Origin: Paracoccus sediminis | GTDB taxonomy: Bacteria; Pseudomonadota; Alphaproteobacteria; Rhodobacterales; Rhodobacteraceae | Assembly (NCBI RefSeq): GCF_900188295.1 | Contig: NZ_FZNM01000008.1 | Span: 62,001 to 126,000, forward strand | Direction: 5' to 3' | Length of the DNA: 64,000 bases | Part shown: piece by piece, positions 27,608-36,369 of the stretch | Layout: every line of letters begins with the position of its first letter | Numbering within the stretch: the stretch's first letter is position 1 | Position numbers and translations under genes: made by a program | Notes under the pieces: model-generated | Told to the model about the DNA's origin: nothing | What the model saw: only the letters and a program-made list of their open reading frames with translations | Databases searched by the model: none

Positions 27608-28597
27608 ATGCATCTGTCGCAACTGAAACGCCCCGGCGGGGACCGGGCTGTCGCCGCACGGCTGAAGGATGGCGCCTGGATCGTGCCGGGGGCGGCAACG
27701 ACCCGCGATCTGGCCCATGCCGCCATTGCCGCCGGGCGCGACCTGACGGCCGAGGTCACGGCCCGCGGGCCGGGCGAACCCGTCGATCTGGCCGCCGCCC
27801 TGGCCGGGGGCCGGGTGCTGCTGCCGCTGGATCACGACGATCCCGCCCATCTGCACCTGACCGGCACCGGGCTGACCCACCTGGGCAGCGCCGCCACGCG
27901 CAACGCGATGCACGCGGGCGCTGAGCCGGAATTGCTGACCGACAGCATGAAGATGTTCCGCATGGGCCTGGAAGGCGGCAAGCCCCAGGGCCGCACAGCG
28001 GGGGTGCAGCCCGAATGGTTCTACAAGGGCAACGGCGTCAACGCGGTCGCCCCCGGCGCGGCCCTGGTGTCGCCCGGCTTTGCCCTGGATGCGGGCGAGG
28101 AGCCAGAGATCGCGGGCCTGTATCTGATCGGTCCGGACGGCACGCCCTTCCGGCTGGGATTCGCGCTTGCGAACGAATTTTCCGACCATGTGACCGAACG
28201 CGGCAACTATCTGTGGCTTGCGCATTCCAAGCTGCGGCCCGCCAGCTATGGCCCCGAGATGCTGGTGGGCGACCTGCCCCAGCATGTCGAGGGCAACAGC
28301 CGCATCCTGCGGAACGGCCGGGCCATCTGGGAAAAACCCTTCCTGTCGGGCGAGGCGAACATGAGCCACAGCCTTGCGAACTTGGAACACCACCACTTCA
28401 AATACGCGCTGTTCCGCCAGCCGGGCGACGTGCATGTCCATTTCTTCGGCACCGCCACCCTGTCATTCGCCGACGGCGTCAAGGCGCAAACGGGCGATGT
28501 CTTTCAGATCGACGCGCCCGCCTTCGGCCTGCCCCTGTCGAACCCGCTGGACCAGCAGCAGACCGGCGAGATTCCCGTCGCCGTCGCCCCCCTCTGA
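27608..28597 (+). CDS. gguC: GguC family protein (AraD1; FAH-like fold)
   Basis: 329 residues, soluble, opening MHLSQLKRPGGDRAVAARLK. Motifs include LTHLGSAATRNAMHA, QPEWFYKGNG, LGFALANEFSDHVTERGNYL and GDVHVHFFGTATLSF; the acidic and histidine residues resemble the metal site of the fumarylacetoacetate-hydrolase fold. GguC neighbours gguAB in many bacteria and is often named AraD1. Here it is the only candidate for the 2-keto-3-deoxy-L-arabinonate dehydratase step that the arabinose route otherwise lacks. That role is an inference from context. Confidence 0.85.
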   Translation: MHLSQLKRPGGDRAVAARLKDGAWIVPGAATTRDLAHAAIAAGRDLTAEVTARGPGEPVDLAAALAGGRVLLPLDHDDPAHLHLTGTGLTHLGSAATRNAMHAGAEPELLTDSMKMFRMGLEGGKPQGRTAGVQPEWFYKGNGVNAVAPGAALVSPGFALDAGEEPEIAGLYLIGPDGTPFRLGFALANEFSDHVTERGNYLWLAHSKLRPASYGPEMLVGDLPQHVEGNSRILRNGRAIWEKPFLSGEANMSHSLANLEHHHFKYALFRQPGDVHVHFFGTATLSFADGVKAQTGDVFQIDAPAFGLPLSNPLDQQQTGEIPVAVAPL

Positions 28598-28606
28598 GGC
28601 CCCCCG

Positions 28607-30349
28607 ATGACCTTCACCCCCGCCCCCTGGCCCCGTCAGCTTCGCTCGCAGCACTGGTATGGCGGCACCTCGCGCGACACGATCTATCATCGCGGCTGGA
28701 TGAAGAACCAGGGCTGGCCCCACGACCTGTTCGACGGGCGGCCCGTGATCGGCATCCTGAACACCTGGGCCGACCTGACGCCCTGCAACGGACACCTGCG
28801 CGAACTGGCCGAAAAGGTGAAGGCCGGCGTGTGGGAGGCGGGGGGCTTTCCGGTCGAGGTGCCGGTGTTTTCCGCGTCCGAAAACACCTTCCGCCCCACC
28901 GCGATGATGTTCCGCAACCTGGCGGCGCTGGCGGTCGAGGAAACGATGCGCGGCCAGCCCATCGACGGCGCCGTGCTGCTGGTCGGCTGCGACAAGACCA
29001 CGCCGTCTTTGCTGATGGGGGCCGCGTCCACCGACATTCCGTCGATCGTCGTCACCGGCGGGCCGATGCTGAATGGCTATTTCCGGGGCGAGCGCGTGGG
29101 TTCGGGCACGCATCTGTGGAAATTCTCCGAGGCCGTGAAGGCCGGCGAGATGACGCAGGAGGAGTTCCTGGAGGCCGAGGCGTCGATGTCCCGGTCATCG
29201 GGCACGTGCAACACCATGGGCACCGCGTCCACCATGGCATCCATGGCCGAGGCGCTGGGCATGGCGCTGTCGGGCAACGCCGCGATCCCCGCCGTGGACA
29301 GCCGCCGCCGCGTGATGGCGCAGCTGTCGGGGCGGCGGATCGTGCAGATGGTCAAGGACGACCTCAAGCCCAGCGACATCCTGACCCGGCAGGCGTTCGA
29401 GAACGCCATCCGCACCAACGGCGCCATCGGCGGGTCCACCAACGCCGTCATCCACCTGCTGGCCATTGCGGGCCGGGTGGGCGTGGACATCACCCTGGAC
29501 GACTGGGACCGCTGCGGACGCGACGTGGCGACCATCGTGAACCTGATGCCTTCGGGCCAGTATCTGATGGAGGAGTTTTTCTATGCGGGTGGCCTGCCCG
29601 TCGTCCTGAAGCGCCTGGGCGAATCCGGCCTGCTGCACAAGGACGCGCTGACCGTCAGCGGCCAGTCGATCTGGGACGAGGTTCGCGACGTGGTGAACTG
29701 GAACGAGGACGTGATCCTGCCCGCCGACCGGCCCCTGACCGTCCAGGGCGGAATCGCCGTCCTGCGGGGCAACCTGGCGCCCAGGGGGGCGGTGCTGAAG
29801 CCGTCCGCCGCAAGCGCGCATCTGCTGGTCCATCGCGGCCGCGCGGTCGTGTTCCAGGACATCGACGACTACAAGGCGCGTATCGAGGACGAGGCGCTGG
29901 ACATCGACGAGACCTGCGTGATGGTGATGAAGAACTGCGGTCCCAAGGGCTATCCCGGCATGGCCGAGGTGGGCAACATGGGCCTGCCGCCCAAGGTGTT
30001 GCGCAAAGGCATCACCGACATGGTGCGGATCAGCGACGCCCGCATGTCGGGAACGGCCTATGGCACCGTGGTCCTGCACACCAGCCCCGAGGCCGCGGCG
30101 GGCGGGCCGCTGGCCGTGGTCCGCGACGGCGACATGATCGAACTGGACGTGCCGAACCGCCGCCTGCATCTGGATATTTCCGACGATGACCTGGCCGCGC
30201 GGCTGGCCGACTGGCGGCCGCTGCCCGACCAGCCGGCCAGCGGCTATGCCTGGCTGCATCAGGCGCATGTCGAAGGTGCGGATACCGGGGCGGATCTGGA
30301 CTTTCTGAAAGGCTGTCGGGGCAATCCGGTCGGACGGGACAGCCATTGA
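28607..30349 (+). CDS. IlvD/Edd family sugar-acid dehydratase (L-arabonate/D-galactonate type)
   Basis: 580 residues. Three cysteines sit at the places that ligate the iron-sulfur cluster in the family: Cys60 (LTPCNG), Cys128 (GCDKTTPS) and Cys201 (SGTCNTMGTAST). The opening RSQHWYGGTSRDTIYHRGWM is that of pentonate/hexonate dehydratases rather than dihydroxy-acid dehydratase. It removes water from aldonates to give 2-keto-3-deoxy acids. The neighbourhood suggests L-arabinonate, and possibly D-galactonate since no separate galactonate dehydratase is present. Confidence 0.9.
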   Translation: MTFTPAPWPRQLRSQHWYGGTSRDTIYHRGWMKNQGWPHDLFDGRPVIGILNTWADLTPCNGHLRELAEKVKAGVWEAGGFPVEVPVFSASENTFRPTAMMFRNLAALAVEETMRGQPIDGAVLLVGCDKTTPSLLMGAASTDIPSIVVTGGPMLNGYFRGERVGSGTHLWKFSEAVKAGEMTQEEFLEAEASMSRSSGTCNTMGTASTMASMAEALGMALSGNAAIPAVDSRRRVMAQLSGRRIVQMVKDDLKPSDILTRQAFENAIRTNGAIGGSTNAVIHLLAIAGRVGVDITLDDWDRCGRDVATIVNLMPSGQYLMEEFFYAGGLPVVLKRLGESGLLHKDALTVSGQSIWDEVRDVVNWNEDVILPADRPLTVQGGIAVLRGNLAPRGAVLKPSAASAHLLVHRGRAVVFQDIDDYKARIEDEALDIDETCVMVMKNCGPKGYPGMAEVGNMGLPPKVLRKGITDMVRISDARMSGTAYGTVVLHTSPEAAAGGPLAVVRDGDMIELDVPNRRLHLDISDDDLAARLADWRPLPDQPASGYAWLHQAHVEGADTGADLDFLKGCRGNPVGRDSH

Positions 30350-31260
30350 TGAAGATCGCGCTTGTCGGCATCGGAAAGATCGCGCGGGACCAGCATGTGC
30401 CCGCACTGGAAGCCAGCCCGGATTGGGAACTGGCCGCGACCGTCAGCCGCCACGGCACTGTCGAGGGGGTCGAGTCCTTCACCGCCCCCGCCGCCATGCT
30501 GGACGCCCGTCCCGACATCGGCACGGTCAGCCTGTGCCTGCCTCCCCTGCCTCGCTATGCCGTGGCCGAAGCCGTGCTGCGCGCGGGCCGCCACCTGATG
30601 CTGGAAAAGCCCCCCGGTGCGACCCTGGCCGAGGTTCATGCCCTGTGCGATCTGGCCGACCGGCAGGGCGTCACCATCTATGCCACCTGGCATTCGCGCA
30701 TGGCGATGGCTGTTGCCGCGGCAAAAGACTGGCTGGCAGGCAAAACCGTCCGCGAAGGCCGCATCACCTGGCGCGAGGACGTGCGCAAATGGCATCCCGG
30801 CCAGGACTGGATCTTCGCGGCGGGCGGCATGGGCGTCTTCGATCCCGGCATCAACGCCCTGTCGATCCTGACGGAAATCCTGCCCGAACCCGTCCGCCTG
30901 CTGGCGGCGGATCTGGATTTTCCGGCCAATCGCCAGGCCCCCATCGCCGCCCGGTTGCGGTTCAGCCGGGGGGTCGAGGCCGATTTCGATTTCCGCCAGG
31001 AAGGCCCGCAGACCTGGGACATGGAATTCCAGACCGACGCGGGCCGGATGGCGCTGCGCATGGGCGGCAACCGGCTGGAAATCGACGGTCGGCACAGGCA
31101 GGGCGCCGACGACATCATGGGCGAATACCCCGCGCTCTATGCGCGCATGGCAAGGCTGGTTTCGGACGGAAAATCGGACACCGACCTTGCGCCCATGGTT
31201 CTTGTGGCCGATGCCTTCACCCTCGGGCGACGCAACACCGTCGCGGATTTCCAGTTCTGA
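30349..31260 (+). CDS. Gfo/Idh/MocA aldose 1-dehydrogenase (L-arabinose/D-galactose type)
   Basis: 303 residues. N-terminal Rossmann fold with KIALVGIGKIARDQHVPAL (GxGxxA-type) and LMLEKPPGATLAEV containing the EKP motif of the family. The segment GMGVFDPGINALSIL contains the catalytic-region Asp/Asn. It resembles the bacterial galactose/arabinose 1-dehydrogenases that feed the non-phosphorylating pathway. ATG 30349 shares one base with the dehydratase stop (TGATG); a TTG lies directly before it. Confidence 0.88.
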   Translation: MKIALVGIGKIARDQHVPALEASPDWELAATVSRHGTVEGVESFTAPAAMLDARPDIGTVSLCLPPLPRYAVAEAVLRAGRHLMLEKPPGATLAEVHALCDLADRQGVTIYATWHSRMAMAVAAAKDWLAGKTVREGRITWREDVRKWHPGQDWIFAAGGMGVFDPGINALSILTEILPEPVRLLAADLDFPANRQAPIAARLRFSRGVEADFDFRQEGPQTWDMEFQTDAGRMALRMGGNRLEIDGRHRQGADDIMGEYPALYARMARLVSDGKSDTDLAPMVLVADAFTLGRRNTVADFQF

Positions 31261-31270
31261 GGATAAAGCA

Positions 31271-32785
31271 ATGACCTTCACCCCCCATGGCAAACATCTG
31301 GTCGCAGGCGAATGGCTGACGGGCGAGGGGACGTTCCGGTCGGCCCCCGTCCACGGCGATCCGCACGAGTTCAGCGGCGGGACGGTGGACCTGGTGGACC
31401 GGGCCGCCCTGGCCGCCGAGGATGCCTTTGCCCCCTATGCCGCCACCAGCCGCGACGACCGCGCCGCCTTTCTGGACGCCATCGCCGATCAGATCGAGGG
31501 CCGCGCCGAGGCGATCACCGCCATCGGCACCCAGGAAACCGGCCTGCCCGAGGCGCGGCTGCAAGGCGAACGGGGCCGCACCACCGGCCAGTTGCGCCTG
31601 TTCGCGGACCATATCCGCAAGGGCGAATACCTGGACCGTCGGCACGACCCGGCCATGCCCGAACGCCAGCCCCTGCCGCGCCCCGACCTGCGGCTGATGC
31701 AGCGGCCGATCGGTCCGGTCGCGGTCTTCGGCGCTTCGAACTTTCCCTTGGCCTTCTCGACCGCCGGGGGGGACACCGCATCGGCCCTGGCCGCGGGCTG
31801 CCCGGTGGTCGTCAAGGGCCACCCCGCCCATCCCGGCACCGGAGAGATCGTGGCCGAGGCGATCCGCGCTGCGATCCGCGAAACGGGAATGCCCGCCGGG
31901 GTCTTCGGCTTCATCCACGGCGACAGCCATGCGGTCGGCGCGGCCCTGGTGCAGCACCCGCTCATCAAGGCCGTGGGGTTCACCGGCAGCCTGCGCGGCG
32001 GCCGCGCGCTGTTCGACCTGTGCGCCGCGCGGCCCGAACCGATCCCCTTCTTCGGAGAGCTTGGCAGCATCAACCCCGGCTTCGTCCTGCCCCAGGCCCT
32101 TGCCGCGCGCGGCGCCAGGCTGGCCGAAGGCTGGGCGGGCAGCCTGACCATGGGCGCGGGCCAGTTCTGCACCAATCCCGGCCTGATCGTCATGCCCAAG
32201 GGCGTGCTGGCCGACGCCTTTGCCAAGGCGGTGGGGGACGCGCTGGCCAAGGTCGCCCCTCAGCCCATGCTGACCGACGGCATCGCGGACGCCTATCGCG
32301 AGGGCGCGAACCGCGCGGCGGGCGTGGCCACCCCCATCTTCGAGGGGCCGTGCGAGGGCCGCAACGTCCTGCCCGCCATCTACAAGACGACCGCCGAGGA
32401 GTTCTTGCGCGATCACACCCTGTCCGAGGAGGTGTTCGGTCCCATGGGCGTGATCGTTACCACCACGACCGAGGAGCAGATGATGGACGTGGCCCAAGCG
32501 ATCGAGGGCCAGCTGACCGCCACCCTGCACATGGACGAGGCCGACATCGACATGGCACGGCGGCTGATGCCTGTCCTGGAACGCAAGGCCGGCCGGATCC
32601 TGGCCAACGGCTGGCCCACCGGGGTCGAGGTCGCGGATGCCATGGTCCATGGCGGCCCCTATCCGGCATCCACGAATTTCGGCGCCACCAGCGTGGGCAC
32701 CATGGCGATCCGCCGGTTCCTGCGCCCGGTCAGCTATCAGAATATCCCCGAGGCGCTGTTGCCCGAGGATTTGCGGGGTTTTTGA
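31271..32785 (+). CDS. Alpha-ketoglutarate semialdehyde dehydrogenase
   Basis: 504-residue aldehyde dehydrogenase. Catalytic Cys300 in GAGQFCTNPG, general base Glu263 in FFGELGSINP, and the NAD-site Lys in CPVVVKGHPAHPGTG. The last motif, GHPAHP, marks the ketoglutarate-semialdehyde group (2,5-dioxovalerate dehydrogenase). It performs the final step from L-arabinose to alpha-ketoglutarate. Start at 31271; the frame extends upstream within the previous gene, but that part does not match the family. Confidence 0.92.
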   Translation: MTFTPHGKHLVAGEWLTGEGTFRSAPVHGDPHEFSGGTVDLVDRAALAAEDAFAPYAATSRDDRAAFLDAIADQIEGRAEAITAIGTQETGLPEARLQGERGRTTGQLRLFADHIRKGEYLDRRHDPAMPERQPLPRPDLRLMQRPIGPVAVFGASNFPLAFSTAGGDTASALAAGCPVVVKGHPAHPGTGEIVAEAIRAAIRETGMPAGVFGFIHGDSHAVGAALVQHPLIKAVGFTGSLRGGRALFDLCAARPEPIPFFGELGSINPGFVLPQALAARGARLAEGWAGSLTMGAGQFCTNPGLIVMPKGVLADAFAKAVGDALAKVAPQPMLTDGIADAYREGANRAAGVATPIFEGPCEGRNVLPAIYKTTAEEFLRDHTLSEEVFGPMGVIVTTTTEEQMMDVAQAIEGQLTATLHMDEADIDMARRLMPVLERKAGRILANGWPTGVEVADAMVHGGPYPASTNFGATSVGTMAIRRFLRPVSYQNIPEALLPEDLRGF

Positions 32786-32797
32786 GATCCCGCAGCC

Positions 32798-32825
32798 ATC
32801 GCCCGGTGGGAGGCCGGGCGATTTT
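32798..32825 (+). terminator. Intrinsic terminator or attenuator inside the sugar operon
   Basis: Perfect 9-bp stem ATCGCCCGG/CCGGGCGAT with a 7-base loop, running into TTTT (32822-32825). It is the only hairpin in the cluster with a U-tract. It lies 12 bp after the semialdehyde dehydrogenase stop and 19 bp before the next ATG, so it probably limits read-through into the second transporter. Confidence 0.72.
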
Positions 32826-32844
32826 GGAAACAGGGAGGATAACC

Positions 32845-33804
32845 ATGATCGTCAAGACCTTGCTCGGCACTGCCGCGCTGATGGCCGCGACCGCCGGGGC
32901 CGCGATGGCCGAAGGCGAAACCGTCGGCTTTTCGCAGATCGGTTCGGAATCGGGCTGGCGCGCGGCGGAAACGACGCTGACCCGGCAGCAGGCCGAGGAA
33001 CGCGGCATCCAGCTGCAATTCTCGGACGCGCAGCAGAAGCAGGAAAACCAGATCGCCGCCATCCGGTCCTTTATCGCACAGGGCGTGGACGCGATCCTGC
33101 TGGCCCCGGTCGTCGCCACCGGCTGGGATTCGGTCCTGACCGAGGCCAAGGAGGCGGAAATCCCGGTCGTCCTGCTGGACCGGCAGGTGGACAGTTCCGA
33201 CGACCTGTACCTGACCGCCGTGGGGTCGAATCTGGTCCGCGAAGGCGAGGTCGCGGGCGAATGGCTGGCGAACGAGGTCGGCGACCGCGAATGCCGCATC
33301 GTCGAATTGCAGGGCACCACGGGATCCAGCCCCGCCATCGACCGCAAGACCGGCTTTGAAAACGCCATCAAGGATTACCCGAACCTGTCCATCGTGCGCA
33401 GCCAGACCGGCGATTTCACCCGTGCCCTGGGCAAGGAGGTCATGGAAAGCTTCCTTCAGGCCGAAAACGGCGGCAAGGGCATCTGCGCGCTGTATGCCCA
33501 TAACGACGACATGGCCGTGGGCGCCATCCAGGCCATCAAGGAAGCCGGCCTGAAACCGGGCAGCGACATCCTGGTCGTGTCCATCGATGGCGTGCCCGAC
33601 CTGTTCCAGGCGATGGCGGCAGGCGAGGCGAACGCCACGGTCGAACTGACGCCCGACATGGCCGGTCCCGCCTTTGACGCGCTGGCGGCATACTGGGCTG
33701 ACGGAACGATGCCCGAAAAGTTCATCCAGACGGAATCGAAGCTCTACACTCAGGCCGACGATCCGGCGGGCGAATACGAACGCCGCAAGGGCCTGGGCTA
33801 CTGA
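32845..33804 (+). CDS. Galactofuranose-type sugar-binding protein (YtfQ-like)
   Basis: 319 residues with a signal peptide (cleavage near residue 22, AAMAEG). Features of YtfQ: ETVGFSQIGSESGWRAAETT, FSDAQQKQENQIAAIRSFIA, DAILLAPVVATGWDSVLTEA, IPVVLLDRQVD and CALYAHNDDMAVGAIQAIKE. E. coli YtfQ binds furanose and pyranose galactose, so galactofuranose or a related sugar is likely here. GGGAGG lies 8 bases before the ATG. Confidence 0.9.
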   Translation: MIVKTLLGTAALMAATAGAAMAEGETVGFSQIGSESGWRAAETTLTRQQAEERGIQLQFSDAQQKQENQIAAIRSFIAQGVDAILLAPVVATGWDSVLTEAKEAEIPVVLLDRQVDSSDDLYLTAVGSNLVREGEVAGEWLANEVGDRECRIVELQGTTGSSPAIDRKTGFENAIKDYPNLSIVRSQTGDFTRALGKEVMESFLQAENGGKGICALYAHNDDMAVGAIQAIKEAGLKPGSDILVVSIDGVPDLFQAMAAGEANATVELTPDMAGPAFDALAAYWADGTMPEKFIQTESKLYTQADDPAGEYERRKGLGY

Positions 33805-33809
33805 CCGCC

Positions 33810-33839
33810 GTTGCCGGGTCGCACGCGCGGCCCGGCAAC
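33810..33839 (+). terminator. 9-bp stem-loop between second binding-protein gene and its ATPase gene
   Basis: Perfect stem GTTGCCGGG/CCCGGCAAC with a 12-base loop, 5 bp after the stop and without a U-tract. It occupies the same place as the hairpins after chvE and after the PotD-like gene. Confidence 0.65.
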
Positions 33840-33862
33840 CGCCGGCCAAAGGGGGGGGTGCG

Positions 33863-35356
33863 ATGCTTCTGTCGATCCGGTCGCTGACCAAGACGTTTCC
33901 CGGCACGCGTGCGCTGGATGCGGTCGATTTCGACCTGCGCGCGGGCGAGGTCCATGCCCTGCTGGGCGAAAACGGCGCGGGCAAGTCGACGCTTATCAAA
34001 TGCCTGACCGGCGCTTATCGGCGCGACGGCGGCACGGTGATGCTGGACGGCGCCCCCATCGACCCGCAATCGACCGCCATGGCGCAGGAACTGGGCATCG
34101 GCACCGTCTATCAAGAGGTGAACCTGCTGCCGAACCTGACCATCGCGCAGAATCTGATGTTCGGGCGCGAACCGCGCCGCTGGGGCCTGATCCAGGGCCG
34201 GGCGATGCGGATGCAGGCACGGGCCACCTTGGCCGAATACGGGCTGTCGCTGGATGTGGACCGCGATCTTGGCACCTGTTCCGTGGCTATCCAGCAGATC
34301 GTCGCCATCGCCCGCGCGGTCGCCCTGTCGGGCAAGGTGCTGATCCTGGACGAACCCACCGCCAGCCTGGACGCGGCCGAGGTGCGGATGGTCTTCGACG
34401 TGATCCGGGGGTTGCGCGACCGGGGGCTGGGGATCGTCTTTGTGTCGCATTTCCTGGATCAGGTGTTCGACCTGACCGACCGGGTGACGGTGCTGCGAAA
34501 CGGCCGCAGGATCGTGACCGAAGATACCGCCAGCCTGGACCGCGTCCGCCTGATCGAACACATGCTGGGCCGCGAGCTTGAGGCCGCGACGGGCCATCCG
34601 TCGCCGGACCGGGTCGCCCGTCCGCCGATGCTGGACATCCGCGGCCTTGGCCGGCGCGGCACGATCGAGCCGTTCGATCTGGCCGTGGGGCAGGGCGAGG
34701 TCGTGGGACTGGCGGGCCTGCTGGGATCGGGCCGCACCGAAACTGCGGAACTGCTGTTCGGGTTGCTGGGCGCCCATTCCGGCGGCGCGCGCGACCAAGC
34801 CGGCCCGCTGGATCTGCGCAACCCGCGCGCGGCCGTCGCCGCAGGCTTCGGCTTCGTGCCGGAAGAACGCAAGACCGACGGCATCGTGGCCGACCTGTCG
34901 GTGCGCGAAAACATCGCCCTCGGCCTGCAAGCGCGGGCAGGCTGGGCACGGCCGATTCCGCGCGCACAGCAGAACCGGCTGGCCGACGACTATATCCGGC
35001 GGCTGGACATCCGCACCGCAGGCCGGGAAAAGCGCGTCGGCGATCTGTCGGGCGGCAACCAGCAAAAGGTCGTTCTGGCCCGCTGGCTGGCGATGAACCC
35101 GCGCTTTCTGATTTTGGACGAACCGACGCGCGGCATCGACGTGGGCGCCCATGCGGAAATCGTGCGGCTGATCCACGGACTGGTGGACCAGGGCATGTCG
35201 CTGCTGGTCATCAGTTCGGAAATCGACGAGTTGATCGCCGTGTCCGACCGGGTGATCGTGCTGCGCGACCGCCGCCATGTCGCCGAACTGACCGGCACCG
35301 ATATTGCCCCCGACCGCATCATGCGGGCCATCGCCGCCACCGGAAAGGCCGCGTGA
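33863..35356 (+). CDS. Galactofuranose-type ABC transporter ATPase (YtfR-like)
   Basis: 497-residue double ATPase of the CUT2 class. First domain: Walker [10 protein letters not shown] at about 35-43, the Q-loop VYQEVNLLPNLTIAQNLMFG, and Walker [13 protein letters not shown]; its signature is altered (CSVAIQQIVAIARAV instead of LSGGQ), which is usual for YtfR. Second domain: GLLGSGRTETA and an intact [15 protein letters not shown]. It pairs with the two permeases that follow. Confidence 0.92.
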   Translation: MLLSIRSLTKTFPGTRALDAVDFDLRAGEVHALLGENGAGKSTLIKCLTGAYRRDGGTVMLDGAPIDPQSTAMAQELGIGTVYQEVNLLPNLTIAQNLMFGREPRRWGLIQGRAMRMQARATLAEYGLSLDVDRDLGTCSVAIQQIVAIARAVALSGKVLILDEPTASLDAAEVRMVFDVIRGLRDRGLGIVFVSHFLDQVFDLTDRVTVLRNGRRIVTEDTASLDRVRLIEHMLGRELEAATGHPSPDRVARPPMLDIRGLGRRGTIEPFDLAVGQGEVVGLAGLLGSGRTETAELLFGLLGAHSGGARDQAGPLDLRNPRAAVAAGFGFVPEERKTDGIVADLSVRENIALGLQARAGWARPIPRAQQNRLADDYIRRLDIRTAGREKRVGDLSGGNQQKVVLARWLAMNPRFLILDEPTRGIDVGAHAEIVRLIHGLVDQGMSLLVISSEIDELIAVSDRVIVLRDRRHVAELTGTDIAPDRIMRAIAATGKAA

Positions 35357-36369
35357 TGGACCTGCTGAAACGCCTTGCCCCGCAACTGATCGCCCTGACG
35401 TCCCTGGTCGCGGTGGTCACGGCCCTTTACCCGGCGTTCCTGGACGTGCAGATGAACGACGGGCGGCTGGTCGGACCGGTGATCGACGTGCTGAAGCGGT
35501 CGGCGCCGGTGGCGCTGCTGGCCGTGGGCATGACGCTGGTGATCGCCACGCGCGGGATCGACCTGTCGGTCGGCACGATCATGGCGATCTGCGGCGCGGT
35601 CGCCGCATCAACGGTCGCGGCGGGCTTGGGCCTGCCTGCCGCGCTGCTGCTGGCGCTTGGAGCGGGTGCGGCGGCGGGGCTGTGGAACGGCGTCCTGGTC
35701 GCCATCGTCGGCATCCAGCCCTTTGTCGCCACGCTGATCCTGATGACCATGGGGCGCGGCATCGCCCAGCTGATAACCGAGGGGCGGATCCTGACCTTCA
35801 CCGATCCGGGCTTTGGCTGGATCGGATCGGGGACGGTGCTGGGCCTGCCGGTGCCCACGGGAATCTGGATCCTCGCCGCCATCGGCACCGGTCTGCTGAT
35901 GCGGCGCACCGCACTGGGCCTGCTGGTCGAGGCGATCGGCATCAACCGCCGCGCCAGCACTTTGGCGGGCGTCAACGCCACGGTGCTGCTGATCGCCGTC
36001 TATGTCGCGTCGGGCCTGTGCGCCGCCCTGGCCGGGTTGATCGTGACCGCCGACATCCGCGGCGCGGACGCCAACAACGCCGGTCTGTGGCTGGAACTGG
36101 ATGCGATCCTGGCCGTGGTGATCGGCGGCAATTCCCTGCTGGGGGGGCGGTTCTCGATCGCCGCGTCCGTCCTGGGTGCGCTTGTCATCACCACGATCAG
36201 CATCGGCATCCGCCTGATCGGCTTTCCGTCGGAATACAACCTCATCATCAAGGCCGGGCTGGTGCTGGCGATCCTGGTCCTGCAATCGCCGCGCATCAGC
36301 GCCGAATGGCGCCTGTGGCGCGACAGCCACCGCGCAAGCCGCGAAGCCGCCCTGCGGAGGCAGGCATGA
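35356..36369 (+). CDS. Galactofuranose-type ABC permease 1 (YtfT-like)
   Basis: 337-residue CUT2 permease with multiple helices. Markers are VGMTLVIATRGIDLSVGTIM, RRASTLAGVNATVLLIAVYV and LDAILAVVIGGNSLLGGRFS. The start could be ATG 35356 (TGATG overlap) or GTG 35353 (GTGA overlap), differing by one codon. Works as a heterodimer with the next gene product, as YtfT and YjfF do. Confidence 0.9.
   Translation: MDLLKRLAPQLIALTSLVAVVTALYPAFLDVQMNDGRLVGPVIDVLKRSAPVALLAVGMTLVIATRGIDLSVGTIMAICGAVAASTVAAGLGLPAALLLALGAGAAAGLWNGVLVAIVGIQPFVATLILMTMGRGIAQLITEGRILTFTDPGFGWIGSGTVLGLPVPTGIWILAAIGTGLLMRRTALGLLVEAIGINRRASTLAGVNATVLLIAVYVASGLCAALAGLIVTADIRGADANNAGLWLELDAILAVVIGGNSLLGGRFSIAASVLGALVITTISIGIRLIGFPSEYNLIIKAGLVLAILVLQSPRISAEWRLWRDSHRASREAALRRQA

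Noticed and set aside
26291..28441. 716-codon minus-strand frame opposite gguB and gguC
   Set aside because: Same antisense composition bias, low-complexity Asp/His/Gln runs, no ribosome site; the plus strand carries clear CUT2 permease motifs.
32845..33804. Long fused frame from 31312 joining the aldehyde dehydrogenase region to the YtfQ-like protein
   Set aside because: The upstream 510 codons are an out-of-frame shadow of the dehydrogenase; the signal peptide and ribosome site at 32845 define the real start.
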